A stretch of DNA of 64,000 bases from Chloroflexota bacterium (GTDB lineage Bacteria; Chloroflexota; Limnocylindria; Limnocylindrales; CSP1-4): positions 40,448 through 104,447 of the forward strand of contig JADMIG010000009.1 of assembly GCA_015478725.1 (NCBI GenBank), given 5' to 3'. The stretch's first letter is position 1; each line of letters opens with the position of its first letter. Below the pieces are notes generated by a model. That model had not been told where the DNA came from. It saw nothing but the letters and a program-made list of their open reading frames with translations, and did not search any database. The translations under genes and the position numbers were made by a program. Below, piece after piece: positions 1 through 8,272 of the stretch.

Positions 1-968
1 CGCACTCCCGAACCGAGGGCCGTTGCGATAATCGTCGGCGGTCCGTCGCCGGCGAGCGGCAGTCGACCGCCCGAGATCGCCGCCCGGACGTCCTCGGCCG
101 CGGCGTCCGCCGCGTTCCATGAAGGATAGAGGGCCCAGAGCGTGGGACCGGAGCCCGATTGTCCGACGGGCCGGCCAAGGAGCCGGATGAGCGCGCGGCG
201 GACGTCGCGGAGGCCGGGCACCAACGCCTGCGTCGCCGCGGCGAGGTCGTTCGTCGAGGCGAGGACCGCGGCACGGTCGACGAGTGCCCGGACCGACAGG
301 CCGCGTTCCATCTCGGCAGCGAGATGGACGGACGCTGCGCGGCTCGCTCCGGGGTCGGCCGGCCGGGCCCCGTCCGCGAACGCGCGGTAGACGGCCTCCG
401 TCGGGACGGCGACGTCCGGCGTGACGAGGAGGACGCCGGTCGGCTCGCCGTCAGCGATGGTCCCTCGGAGGCGCGTGACCCGCTCGCCGCGTCCCTCGAT
501 GAGGACCGCGCCACCGACGAGGAAGAGCGGCACGTCCGCGCCGAGGCGGACGGCGATCTCGGCTCGCCGACGGTCGTCGATCTCGGCCGACCACGCCGTG
601 AACGCGCCATCGAGGGCAGCTGCGGCGTCGCTGCTTCCGCCGCCCAGCCCGGCAGCGACCGGGATGCGCTTGTCGAGGCGGACGGCGAGCGGTGGCGCGA
701 CAGCCGGACCGACCGCGCGGCGCGCCTCGTCCAGGGCACGCAGGACGAGGTTGTCCATCACCGGTCCGGAATCCCGACCGACGACGTGGAGCGAATCCAT
801 TCCTCCGGCCGCCGGGGCGAACGTGAGTACGTCGGCGAGCCGGAGGGGCACGACGACCGAGTGGAGGTCGTGGTAGCCGTCCGCCCGCCGGCCGACGATG
901 GCAAGCGTCAGGTTGAGCTTCGCCGGGGCGAGCCGGACGACCGGACCGGATCCGACCGCGCCCGTCAT
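1..968 (-). CDS. ispE: 4-diphosphocytidyl-2-C-methyl-D-erythritol kinase, 3' end cut by window edge
   Basis: IspE phosphorylates CDP-methylerythritol in the MEP isoprenoid pathway; cytosolic GHMP kinase. I translated this frame by hand: ATG at 968, open to base 1, 322 codons visible, with no stop reached. The start region has the family's APAKLNLTLAI strand and ADGYHDLHSV; the GHMP ATP-binding loop GLGGGSSDAA begins near residue 107; the C-terminal GQSGSGPTLWAL motif is present. The family is usually about 290-320 residues, so only a few codons should be missing. It starts 25 bases after the rsmA stop, the common rsmA-ispE arrangement. The neighbouring pathway steps IspD and IspF are encoded as a fusion at 57-58 kb. 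Confidence 0.9.
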   Translation of the reverse strand, partial: MTGAVGSGPVVRLAPAKLNLTLAIVGRRADGYHDLHSVVVPLRLADVLTFAPAAGGMDSLHVVGRDSGPVMDNLVLRALDEARRAVGPAVAPPLAVRLDKRIPVAAGLGGGSSDAAAALDGAFTAWSAEIDDRRRAEIAVRLGADVPLFLVGGAVLIEGRGERVTRLRGTIADGEPTGVLLVTPDVAVPTEAVYRAFADGARPADPGASRAASVHLAAEMERGLSVRALVDRAAVLASTNDLAAATQALVPGLRDVRRALIRLLGRPVGQSGSGPTLWALYPSWNAADAAAEDVRAAISGGRLPLAGDGPPTIIATALGSGV

Positions 969-993
969 CGGTCGCCCGCCACCGCGCCGACCG

Positions 994-1920
994 TCATCGT
1001 TCCGCTCGCCGGCCGCGCGCGTCGGGACCGATCGGGCCAAGCGCCTTCCGAAGGGCGAGCCACTCGCCGACGGCGAGGGTCTGCGGCCGTCGATCCGGGT
1101 CGATCGCCGCGGCGGCGAGTGCCCCGGCGACCCGCTCGGGAGCGATCGGCAGCTGACGGACGAGGACGTTGTGGAGCATCTTGCGGCGTTCGCGGAAGGC
1201 TGCCTGGACGAGCCGCCAGAGGGCGTCCACATCCGCCGGCTCGAGGGTGTCGGCGGCTGTGCCGGTGTGCGGTTCGACGACGACGACCGCCGACTCGACG
1301 GTGGGTGCCGGTTCGAAGGCCGCTGGCGGGACACGGAATGCGATGCGCACGCGGGCGTGGTACTGGACGAACACGGAGAGGTAGCTCATCGCCCCGGGCG
1401 GTGCGGCGATCCGTTCGGCGACCTCCCGCTGGAGCATGAGGATGGCCCGCTCCGGGCGCGGCGCAGCCTCGAGGAGTCGGTGCAGGATCGGGCTCGTCAC
1501 GTGATAGGGAAGATTCGCGACGACGTCGAACGGTGGTTCAAGGAGCGTGGCGAGCGGCTCATCGAGCGCGTCGCCCTCGATGAGCCGCAGACCTCCGGCG
1601 GCACCGGGATCCGAGCCGGCCCGCTCGATCGCCGCCGCGAAGATCGTCCTGAGCCGCGCGGCGAGGCCGGCGTCGAGCTCGATCGCGGTGACCGCAGCGC
1701 CGGCTTCGAGGAGGCCGCCCGTGAGGACGCCGAGGCCTGGCCCGATCTCGAGGATCCGTCGTCCGGTTCGGGGCGCCGCCTCAGCGAGGATGGCCTCGAG
1801 CACGTCGACATCGGCAAGGAAGTTCTGCGACAGGCCACGCCGCGCCGCGAGCCCGGCGGAGCGGAGCGCTCGCCGGACCGCACCCGGATCGAGGCGCGGC
1901 GCTCGCGGCGGCGTGGTCAC
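994..1920 (-). CDS. rsmA: 16S rRNA (adenine1518/1519-N6) dimethyltransferase
   Basis: RsmA (KsgA) dimethylates two adjacent adenosines in helix 45 of 16S rRNA using S-adenosylmethionine. Visible motifs are the N-terminal GLSQNFLAD, the SAM-binding LEIGPGLGVLT, the acidic IELDAG and the catalytic NLPYHVTSPIL. I chose GTG at 1920 (308 residues) because GAGGGTGA lies just upstream and it clears the tsaD stop at 1931. A TTG at 1944 would add eight residues and overlap tsaD. Located between tsaD and ispE. Confidence 0.93.
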   Translation of the reverse strand: MTTPPRAPRLDPGAVRRALRSAGLAARRGLSQNFLADVDVLEAILAEAAPRTGRRILEIGPGLGVLTGGLLEAGAAVTAIELDAGLAARLRTIFAAAIERAGSDPGAAGGLRLIEGDALDEPLATLLEPPFDVVANLPYHVTSPILHRLLEAAPRPERAILMLQREVAERIAAPPGAMSYLSVFVQYHARVRIAFRVPPAAFEPAPTVESAVVVVEPHTGTAADTLEPADVDALWRLVQAAFRERRKMLHNVLVRQLPIAPERVAGALAAAAIDPDRRPQTLAVGEWLALRKALGPIGPDARGRRAER

Positions 1921-1930
1921 GGCGTCACCC

Positions 1931-2995
1931 TCAGCGACGGGCAAGCGGCAGCGACGGGCGGGCGTCGAGATCGAGCCCGGCGCGCTCGCCGGCGGCGAAC
2001 CGGCGGCCGCCGGCGGCGCCGATCATCGCCCCGTTGTCCGTGCAGAGGGCCGGACGCGGGACGAGGAGCGGCAGCCCTCGAGCCGCCGCCTCGTCGGCGA
2101 GGCGACCGCGGAGGACGCCGTTGGCCGCAACGCCGCCCCCGAGGACGATGGATCGGGCGCCCGTGGCCACCGCCGCCCGGATGGTCTTCGTGACGAGCAC
2201 GTCGACGACGGAATCCTGGAATCCGAAGGCCAGCTCGGCGGTCCGTTCCTCGGAGAGCGCCGCCGCCGGATCGTCGGGCCGAAGCCCCTCGTCCATCCGA
2301 GCCCCCTCGACGATCCGCCGGGCGGCCGTCTTGAGGCCGCTGAAGCTCAGGTCGTACGAGTCACCGAGCCACGCCCGCGGAAACACCGCGTCCCGTCGCG
2401 TGGCCCTCGCGGCAGCCCGCTCGATGGCCGGACCGCCCGGGTAGCCCAGTCCGAGGAGACGGCCGACCTTGTCGAAGGCCTCCCCGGCCGCGTCGTCGAC
2501 GGTCGTGCCGAGGAGCCGGTAGGCGAGGTGGTCCTGCATCTCGGCGAGGAACGTGTGGCCGCCGGACACGACGAGCGCGACGAGCGGGAACACCGGCTCG
2601 TCCGGATCCGTGCCCCGATCGGCGAGCCAGGCCGCGTAGACATGACCCTCGAGATGATTGACCCCGACGAGCGGCAGCCGGTGCGCCCATGCGAGTGCCT
2701 TCGCGAAGTTGATCCCGACGAGAAGCGAGCCGGCGAGACCCGGGCCATAGGTCACGGCCACGCCGTCCACATCCCCCCAGGTCACGCCGGCGTCCGCCCA
2801 GGCGGCTTCGAGGACGGGCACGATCCATCGGACGTGGGCGCGAGCGGCCACCTCGGGGACGATCCCTCCCGTCGCGGCATGGAGGGCCACCTGACTCGCG
2901 ACGACGTTGGCGTGGATCGTCCGGCCACCCTCGACGAGGGCGATCCCCGTCTCGTCGCAGCTGCTCTCGACCGCGAGGAGCAGGGGTCCGCTCAC
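1931..2995 (-). CDS. tsaD: tRNA N6-adenosine threonylcarbamoyltransferase
   Basis: TsaD transfers the threonylcarbamoyl group to A37 of ANN-decoding tRNAs (t6A), working with TsaB and TsaE. The 354-residue protein has the ASKHA-fold signatures AVESSCDETG near the N terminus, the metal-binding HLEGH, VVSGGHT, GYPGGPAIE and SFSGLKTA. The start is GTG at 2995, overlapping the rimI stop as GTGA. It closes the run tsaE-tsaB-rimI-tsaD. TsaC/Sua5, needed for the first step, is not in the window. Confidence 0.95.
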   Translation of the reverse strand: MSGPLLLAVESSCDETGIALVEGGRTIHANVVASQVALHAATGGIVPEVAARAHVRWIVPVLEAAWADAGVTWGDVDGVAVTYGPGLAGSLLVGINFAKALAWAHRLPLVGVNHLEGHVYAAWLADRGTDPDEPVFPLVALVVSGGHTFLAEMQDHLAYRLLGTTVDDAAGEAFDKVGRLLGLGYPGGPAIERAAARATRRDAVFPRAWLGDSYDLSFSGLKTAARRIVEGARMDEGLRPDDPAAALSEERTAELAFGFQDSVVDVLVTKTIRAAVATGARSIVLGGGVAANGVLRGRLADEAAARGLPLLVPRPALCTDNGAMIGAAGGRRFAAGERAGLDLDARPSLPLARR

Positions 2996-3549
2996 CGTGC
3001 GCCATCCGGGTCGGCGACGTCGAGTGCGTCGAGCGCCTCGACCGCCGCGCGGCGGTCGGCGAGTCGGCGCCGCATCGGGGGGTCGAGGAGCGGTTCGGTG
3101 GTCATGATGAGGGCGTCCTCGCGATCATCCGTGTAATACCGCGGCCGGACGCCGACCGGCCGGAAGCCGAACTTCTCGTAGAGCCGGCGGGCCGCCAGGT
3201 TGGAGAGGCGCACCTCGAGCGTCGCCTCGCGTGCGCCGCGCTCGATCGCGAGGTCGAGGATGGCGAGGAGGAGCCGCTCGCCATGGTGGCGACGCCGCCA
3301 TGAAGGGTGGACCGCGAACGTCGTCACGTGCGCCTCGTCGACCATGAGCCAGACCCCGGCATAGGCGACGACCCGGTCGTCGAGCCGGAGGACCCGGTAG
3401 TGGGCGAGGCGGTTCGACTCGAGCTCGGTCCGGTACGCGTGCGGGGGCCACGGTGTCGTGAAGCTCAACTGCTCGATGTCCGCCACTGCCGGGAGGTCGT
3501 CGACCTCCATCGGCGCGACCCGATACCTCACCGGCGGTCGCGCGACCAT
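2992..3549 (-). CDS. rimI: ribosomal-protein-alanine N-acetyltransferase, GNAT family
   Basis: RimI-type GNAT enzymes acetylate protein N termini; the founding member modifies ribosomal protein S18. The 185-residue protein shows a GNAT core: VTTFAVHPSWRRRHHGERLL (acetyl-CoA loop), ATLEVRLSNLAARRLYEKFGF and VRPRYYTDDREDALIM. Placement between tsaB and tsaD is the usual rimI position and supports the name over other GNATs. The ATG start overlaps the tsaB end by 22 bases. The tail after about residue 150 is Arg/Ala-rich and not conserved. Confidence 0.88.
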   Translation of the reverse strand: MVARPPVRYRVAPMEVDDLPAVADIEQLSFTTPWPPHAYRTELESNRLAHYRVLRLDDRVVAYAGVWLMVDEAHVTTFAVHPSWRRRHHGERLLLAILDLAIERGAREATLEVRLSNLAARRLYEKFGFRPVGVRPRYYTDDREDALIMTTEPLLDPPMRRRLADRRAAVEALDALDVADPDGAR

Positions 3550-4226
3550 TCCACCTCCCCGCCCTCGCGGCGCACACCGCGCGGTCGCGTCACGTACTCG
3601 GGCACCACCGCGGCCGCATCGTCGCTCGCGCCGGCCGCGAGCCTCGCTGCACCGATCCGGAGGAGCGACTCGCCGAGGCGGGCACAGGCGTGCCGGCCGA
3701 GCTCGAGCGCTGTGTCAGGAGCGCGGCCATCGAGGTCGACGGCGACGAGGATCGTCCCGACCGGAAGATCGATTGACTCGTCCGGTCCGAGCTCCCGGGC
3801 GCGCCCGTCATGGACGAGCAGGCGCCCCTGCGGGCCGGCGGGCTGGAGGAGCGCGGCCGGCGATCCGGCGATCGTGGCGAGGAGGGCGGTCGAGGTCGAG
3901 ACGGCGACGAGCGGCACGCCGAGGCCGATCGCGAGGCCCTTCGCCGTGGCGAGGCCCACGCGGAGCCCGGTGAACGTACCCGGTCCGGTCCCCACGACGA
4001 CGGCCGCGATCGTCGCTCGATCGACGTCGTTCGCGGTGAGGAGCCGCTCGAGCGACGGCAGGAGCGTCTCGCCGTGGCGGTGGCCGGCGGCCCACGCCGC
4101 CCCATCGAGCATCCTCCCGTCCGGATCGCCGAGCGCGAGCACGGCCCGGCTCGTCGCCGTGTCGATCGCGAGGATCGGTCCACCGCGTGGGCGGACCGCA
4201 GCGGGCGTCGCTCCGGGGACGATCAT
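3528..4226 (-). CDS. tsaB: tRNA threonylcarbamoyladenosine biosynthesis protein TsaB
   Basis: TsaB is the inactive TsaD paralogue that scaffolds the t6A complex. The 232-residue protein has ILAIDTATSRAVLAL, HGETLLPSLERLL and the diagnostic VVGTGPGTFTGLRVGLATAKGLA. It starts with ATG overlapping the tsaE stop (ATGA) and is followed by rimI and tsaD. The C-terminal half is short and Ala-rich, as is common for TsaB. Confidence 0.94.
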   Translation of the reverse strand: MIVPGATPAAVRPRGGPILAIDTATSRAVLALGDPDGRMLDGAAWAAGHRHGETLLPSLERLLTANDVDRATIAAVVVGTGPGTFTGLRVGLATAKGLAIGLGVPLVAVSTSTALLATIAGSPAALLQPAGPQGRLLVHDGRARELGPDESIDLPVGTILVAVDLDGRAPDTALELGRHACARLGESLLRIGAARLAAGASDDAAAVVPEYVTRPRGVRREGGEVEWSRDRR

Positions 4227-4684
4227 CGGGCGGCTTCGACGAACCGGGCGTGGCGAGCATCCGACGGGATGAGCTCGACCCGTCGCGACCCGTCAGCCAC
4301 GTCGTCGATGCGGACGTCGAGGCGCGACGGCGGGAGCGCCGTCCCGAGGCGTTCGGCCCACTCGACGACCGTGACACCGGACGACTGGCGCTCATCGAGG
4401 AGGCCTCCGTCGACGACATCCGCCGCATCGCCGAGCCGGTAGAGGTCGAGATGGAAGAGCGGCAGCCGCCCTTCGTACTCGGCCATGAGGATGAAGCTCG
4501 GCGAGATGACCGTCTCGGCGACGCCGAGACCGAGCCCGACACCCTTGGCGAGGACCGTCTTGCCCGCTCCCAGGTCGCCGTACAGGCAGAGCAGGTCGCC
4601 CGGCTCGGCGATCCGGGCGAGCGAGCGCCCGAGGCGCTCCATCGCCGCGGCGTCGCGGACGGAGACGATCCGTCGGTCAGGCAT
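4223..4684 (-). CDS. tsaE: tRNA threonylcarbamoyladenosine biosynthesis ATPase TsaE
   Basis: TsaE is the P-loop ATPase that supports turnover of the t6A TsaB-TsaD complex. The 153-residue protein has the Walker A motif GDLGAGKT (residues 36-43), SPSFILMAEY, FHLDLYRL and VVEWAERLG. I took ATG at 4684, which overlaps the preceding 353-residue gene by eight bases; the open frame runs further upstream but inside that gene. First of the tsaE-tsaB-rimI-tsaD set. Confidence 0.94.
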   Translation of the reverse strand: MPDRRIVSVRDAAAMERLGRSLARIAEPGDLLCLYGDLGAGKTVLAKGVGLGLGVAETVISPSFILMAEYEGRLPLFHLDLYRLGDAADVVDGGLLDERQSSGVTVVEWAERLGTALPPSRLDVRIDDVADGSRRVELIPSDARHARFVEAAR

Positions 4685-5738
4685 ACCGCTCGAGATCGGC
4701 GAGCGGCACGGCGGCCCGCGATCCGTCCGCGAACCGGACGATGCCCGCCTCGAGATGGATCCCGGCCCGGAATCGGCGGATCCCGGCCAGGCCGGCCCAT
4801 CGACCGGACCGCCCGGCGAGCGGGCCGTGCGTGACGCGCACTGCAAGCGGATCGAGCCGTGGCACGAGCGCCGCGCCGGCGCCAAGGAGCAGCATCGGGG
4901 GGTCGGCGACGATCGCCGCGTCGCGACCGCCGGCCGCGGCGAGGATGGCGCGGACCGGTTCCGAGATCGGACGGCGGAGCGGCCCGTCGAGCACGAGCAC
5001 GGCGAACGGCGGAGACCGATGGACCCCCGCCAGCTGCCGTCGTTCGGATGCCGCGAGATCGTGGAGGTCCTTCTCTGACATGCCGCCCACGACGATCCCC
5101 CGGACTCCCATCGCTCGGGCTCGGGTGAGCGCCTCCGCGTCGACCCGTCCACCGACGATGAGGATCGCCCCGGCCCGCCCGACGTCGATGGCTCCGGCAC
5201 GAAGGTCGCTGTCCCGCGGGTCGATCGCCTCGAGCCGCCCGCGCGCCGGGCCTCCCGCCGCGGTCGTCCCCGGTACGCCGAGACCAGCGGCGACGAACTC
5301 GATGCCGATCCCCGGTCGGACCGATCCGACGACACCGGCGACGGGCGCGATCAGCTCGTCCGTCGCCGTCCCGCGAGCGACCCACCAGCCGCCATCGACC
5401 TCGAGCACCCGCTCGCCGTCGCCAGCGGCGGGGTCGGAGCGCCACATCCCCGATCGGAGATCGCCGTCCTCCGGCACGCGTCGCGGTCGGACGCGCCCGC
5501 GCCGTCCACGGTCCACGACGGCCACCGTCGCGTCACGGAAGCGCACGGCGAGGGGCGCACCCGCGGCGACGGCGAGTCCCGGCTCGACGAGGATCCTGTC
5601 CCCGACTCCGAGCGGCAGGCGGATGGAGGGCTCCTCCACGACGAGCGGGCGCACCGCGACGAACTCGAGGCCGACCTCCCCATCTCGCCCGACGGCACCG
5701 TCGACGACCCGCGACGACGCTCGCCGCGCCCTCGTCAC
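4677..5738 (-). CDS. conserved-looking protein of unknown function, partner of the MutL-like gene
   Basis: I do not recognise a named family. The 353-residue protein has no signal peptide or membrane segment that I can see. A segment near residue 130 (ELIAPVAGVVGSV) looks like a barrel-sandwich strand pair. Around residues 205-245 comes an alpha/beta stretch, GAILIVGGRVDAEAL then AMGVRGIVVGG. The last 50 residues (VRVTHGPLAGRSGRW to VPLADLERYA) resemble a KOW-like small beta-barrel. Start GTG at 5738 overlaps the stop of the MutL-like gene (GTGA), so the two are probably translationally coupled and may act together. Similarity to a KOW domain is inference from pattern only. Confidence 0.75.
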   Translation of the reverse strand: MTRARRASSRVVDGAVGRDGEVGLEFVAVRPLVVEEPSIRLPLGVGDRILVEPGLAVAAGAPLAVRFRDATVAVVDRGRRGRVRPRRVPEDGDLRSGMWRSDPAAGDGERVLEVDGGWWVARGTATDELIAPVAGVVGSVRPGIGIEFVAAGLGVPGTTAAGGPARGRLEAIDPRDSDLRAGAIDVGRAGAILIVGGRVDAEALTRARAMGVRGIVVGGMSEKDLHDLAASERRQLAGVHRSPPFAVLVLDGPLRRPISEPVRAILAAAGGRDAAIVADPPMLLLGAGAALVPRLDPLAVRVTHGPLAGRSGRWAGLAGIRRFRAGIHLEAGIVRFADGSRAAVPLADLERYA

Positions 5739-7390
5739 GCCTCGGCCCCGGACCACAGGGCGCGCTGCCACGCGGCGAGCAGCTCACGGCGGTGCTCGAG
5801 GCGATCGGGCAGCCGGAGCGGCACGTCGCGGAGGTCGACGAGCAGCCCGCCGAGGCCGCCGGCGACCTCGACGGAGAAGCGCCGGCCGCGGGTGCCGAGG
5901 CGCACCGGATCGCGGAACTCGAACTCCGCCGAGGCGACGTGCCCCGGCGGCAGATCGACGAGCTGGAGACCGCCGGGCACGAGGTCGAGCTCGGCGAGAC
6001 CCGTGCCGGATCGCACGCTCAGCCGGCCGGCGCTCCGGCCGGCGTGGAGACCGGCCGGCGCGACGACACTCCCGAGCGGGACGAGAAGATCGTCGACGAG
6101 GTCCTCGACGACCCGTCGACGCTCGAGGTCGTCGTCGATCGTCCCGAGCGGGCCGAGGAGCCGGGCGTGATCGAGGGCCAGGCCGCTCGCGCCCGGCCTC
6201 CGGATCGTGTCGGCGATCGCGAGGGCCACGGCCGGACCCGGGGCCATCGAGAAGACGCCGCCCGTCGCGATGATGAGATCGGGCGGATCGGCAGGGAACC
6301 GGTCCGCGGTGGCGGCACCGAGCCGGCTCAGCGCCGCCCGGGCCGCCGCCATCCGAAGCTCCGCGCCATCGCCATCCGCGTCCGACCACGGCGTTCGCCC
6401 GAGATCCCCGAGTCGATCCCGGAGGCGGACCCGATCGAACGGCATCGTCGCCCAGGCGAGGACCTCGTCCACGTCGGCGTCGCCGAGCGACCGGGGAACG
6501 AGGCCTGCCGACGGGACGACCACGAGGTGCGACGACGAAGCGATCTCGGGCGACCCGTCGTCGCGATGGGCCGCTGGACGGGCCGCGACCCGCAGGCCGG
6601 AGCCCATCCCGAGGCCGAGCGTCTCGATCCGGATCCCGAGGACCTCGGCGAGGGTCTGGGTCGTGCGGGCGATCCCGGTCGCGGCGTCGCCCGCATGGCT
6701 GCGGAGGCGCTCGAGGAACACGACGAGGGGATCGGGCGGTCGACCGCCGTTCCGCTCGCTGCGGGATCCGCGCCCCGATCCAGCGTCGACGGCCGGCGGC
6801 GCGTAGAGCAGTTCCGCGCCACCGCTGCGGCGCTCGATCGGGGCGAGCGCGAGCGGGCCGGAAAGGACGACCGTCGCGTCCGGCCGACGGTCCACGATCC
6901 CGGCGACGAGCGCCTCGAGGATCGCCGCACGGTCGCGCTCGGGGCCCGGGACCGGATCGGCCGTGCCGGCGAGGAGGGTGGTCACCCCAGGTGACAGGCC
7001 GCAGCGGAAGACGGCGAGCAGGTCGTCGCGCTCCAGGCTCGCGCTCGTCACCCGCCAGCCAGCGACCGTCGCCGCCCGCTCGAGCCGGAGGCGCGTCGCC
7101 TCGGTCGCCGCGAGCACCGCGATCGTCTCGGCCGCGCCGCTCCGGGCGGTGATCCGGGGCAACCGGGCGAGGCCGTCCGGGTCGTCGACCCCGAGCGTGG
7201 ATCCGAGCGCCCGATCGGCGGCGGCGACCCGCGCGGCGAGCCGACGGACGACCGCGTCGACGGGTTGCGACGCCGGCCCGGCGAGCGAGCCGAGCAGCCG
7301 CCAGCGGTCGTCGATCCGCCCGATGAGCGAGGCGTTCGACGTGGCGGTGCCCACGTGGAGGGCGATGAACGCTCGGGGATCGCTCGTCAC
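5735..7390 (-). CDS. MutL-like (glutamate mutase L family) ASKHA-fold protein
   Basis: The 551-residue protein matches my memory of the glutamate-mutase-L/MutL family, predicted actin-like ATPases encoded beside B12-dependent mutases and thought to act as reactivases. Supporting segments are the N-terminal phosphate-1-like strand FIALHVGTATSNASLIG, VVLSGPLALAP, a central LAEVLGIRIETLGLGMGSG, and the adenosine-loop-like LIIATGGVFSMAPGPA. It starts with GTG at 7390. No B12-dependent mutase subunit is in the window, so its partner is unknown. It is coupled to the 353-residue gene downstream. The family call is moderate; a role outside mutase repair is possible. Confidence 0.75.
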   Translation of the reverse strand: MTSDPRAFIALHVGTATSNASLIGRIDDRWRLLGSLAGPASQPVDAVVRRLAARVAAADRALGSTLGVDDPDGLARLPRITARSGAAETIAVLAATEATRLRLERAATVAGWRVTSASLERDDLLAVFRCGLSPGVTTLLAGTADPVPGPERDRAAILEALVAGIVDRRPDATVVLSGPLALAPIERRSGGAELLYAPPAVDAGSGRGSRSERNGGRPPDPLVVFLERLRSHAGDAATGIARTTQTLAEVLGIRIETLGLGMGSGLRVAARPAAHRDDGSPEIASSSHLVVVPSAGLVPRSLGDADVDEVLAWATMPFDRVRLRDRLGDLGRTPWSDADGDGAELRMAAARAALSRLGAATADRFPADPPDLIIATGGVFSMAPGPAVALAIADTIRRPGASGLALDHARLLGPLGTIDDDLERRRVVEDLVDDLLVPLGSVVAPAGLHAGRSAGRLSVRSGTGLAELDLVPGGLQLVDLPPGHVASAEFEFRDPVRLGTRGRRFSVEVAGGLGGLLVDLRDVPLRLPDRLEHRRELLAAWQRALWSGAEA

Positions 7391-7448
7391 CCGCCCATGC
7401 TACCCGTAGCGACCGGCCACCACCCGGCGCGAGCGGCCGCGGCCGCCC

Positions 7449-7739
7449 TCAGGCATCCCAGGCCGACTCTTCGTCGAGCTCCTCGAGCCGATCGATGAGC
7501 TGTTCGATCCCGTCATCGTCGGCGAGGATCTCGCTCGCCATCACGAGGTCGCCGCCGAACAGCCCATGGACCCCCGGATCGAAGAACAGCATCGCATCCG
7601 CACCGAGCGGCCGGTACGGCCGGCTCGCATGGAGGAAGTGGACGGCCGACGCGGTGAGGCCGCGGAGCTGGATCTCGCGGGCGACGCGCTCGACGAGATC
7701 CTCCCGGGCGTCGGCGCTGGGATCGCGCGACATGGTCAT
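7449..7739 (-). CDS. small protein of unknown function, 96 residues
   Basis: Start ATG at 7739 overlaps the stop of the macro-domain gene (ATGA), a sign of a real coupled gene. The sequence has an amphipathic N-terminal helix (DLVERVAREIQLRGLTASAV), then HFLHASRPYRPLGADAMLFF, FDPGVHGLFGG, and an acidic C-terminal helix IEQLIDRLEELDEESAW. The middle recalls small proteins with a hydrophobic alpha-hairpin ending in F.P that I have seen near mutase genes, but I cannot name a family. No signal peptide or clear membrane span. Confidence 0.7.
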   Translation of the reverse strand: MTMSRDPSADAREDLVERVAREIQLRGLTASAVHFLHASRPYRPLGADAMLFFDPGVHGLFGGDLVMASEILADDDGIEQLIDRLEELDEESAWDA

Positions 7740-8272
7740 CCGACGGCCGCGGCGGAGCGATGTGCCGCGCCCCGCGCGATCGCCGACTCGAACGCCTGAT
7801 AGGTGGCCGCCCCGCGGAGGGCGAAGACGAGGCGCTCCAGGTCCGGCAGGCTCGGGATCGTCTCCCGCACGGTCTCCACCGTCACCCGCGCGGCCTCATC
7901 GAGTGGGAACCCGCCGACGCCGGTGCCGAGCGCCGGGAAGGCGATGCTCGCGATCTCCAGCTGTCGGGCCCGGTCGAGGGCGCTCCGGACCGCCGCGGCG
8001 ATGGCCTCGGAACTGGTCCGCCGGTTCGCGTCGATCGACACGGCATGGATGACGAACCGGGCCGCGAGCGTCCCGCCTGTGGTGACGACGGCGCTCCCGA
8101 GCGGCATCGGGCCCTGTCGGACCGCGGCGAACTCGATGGCGTCGCCGCCGCGGCGCTTGAGCGCCCCACCGACCCCGGTCGACATCCACAGTGAGGGGCT
8201 GGCGGCGTTCACGATCGCGTCGACCTCGAGGTCGCAGATGTCCCCGTTCCAGAGCTCGATCCGGGCTGCCAC
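7736..8272 (-). CDS. macro-domain (ADP-ribose-binding) protein
   Basis: Macro domains bind or hydrolyse ADP-ribose derivatives. The 178-residue single-domain protein has the N-terminal IELWNGDICDLEVDAIVNAA, the substrate loop SPSLWMSTGVGGALKRRGG, FVIHAVSID and the C-terminal SIAFPALGTGVGGFPLDEAA. The Asn of VNAAS and the Gly-rich loops are intact, so de-ADP-ribosylation or O-acetyl-ADP-ribose hydrolysis is possible. Start GTG at 8272 has a good purine tract (GGAGGAGG) and lies 64 bases inside the 3' end of alr. Confidence 0.88.
   Translation of the reverse strand: MAARIELWNGDICDLEVDAIVNAASPSLWMSTGVGGALKRRGGDAIEFAAVRQGPMPLGSAVVTTGGTLAARFVIHAVSIDANRRTSSEAIAAAVRSALDRARQLEIASIAFPALGTGVGGFPLDEAARVTVETVRETIPSLPDLERLVFALRGAATYQAFESAIARGAAHRSAAAVG

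Noticed and set aside
7391..7448. A promoter before the MutL-like gene using TAGCAT
   Set aside because: A -10-like box is present but I found no -35 partner.
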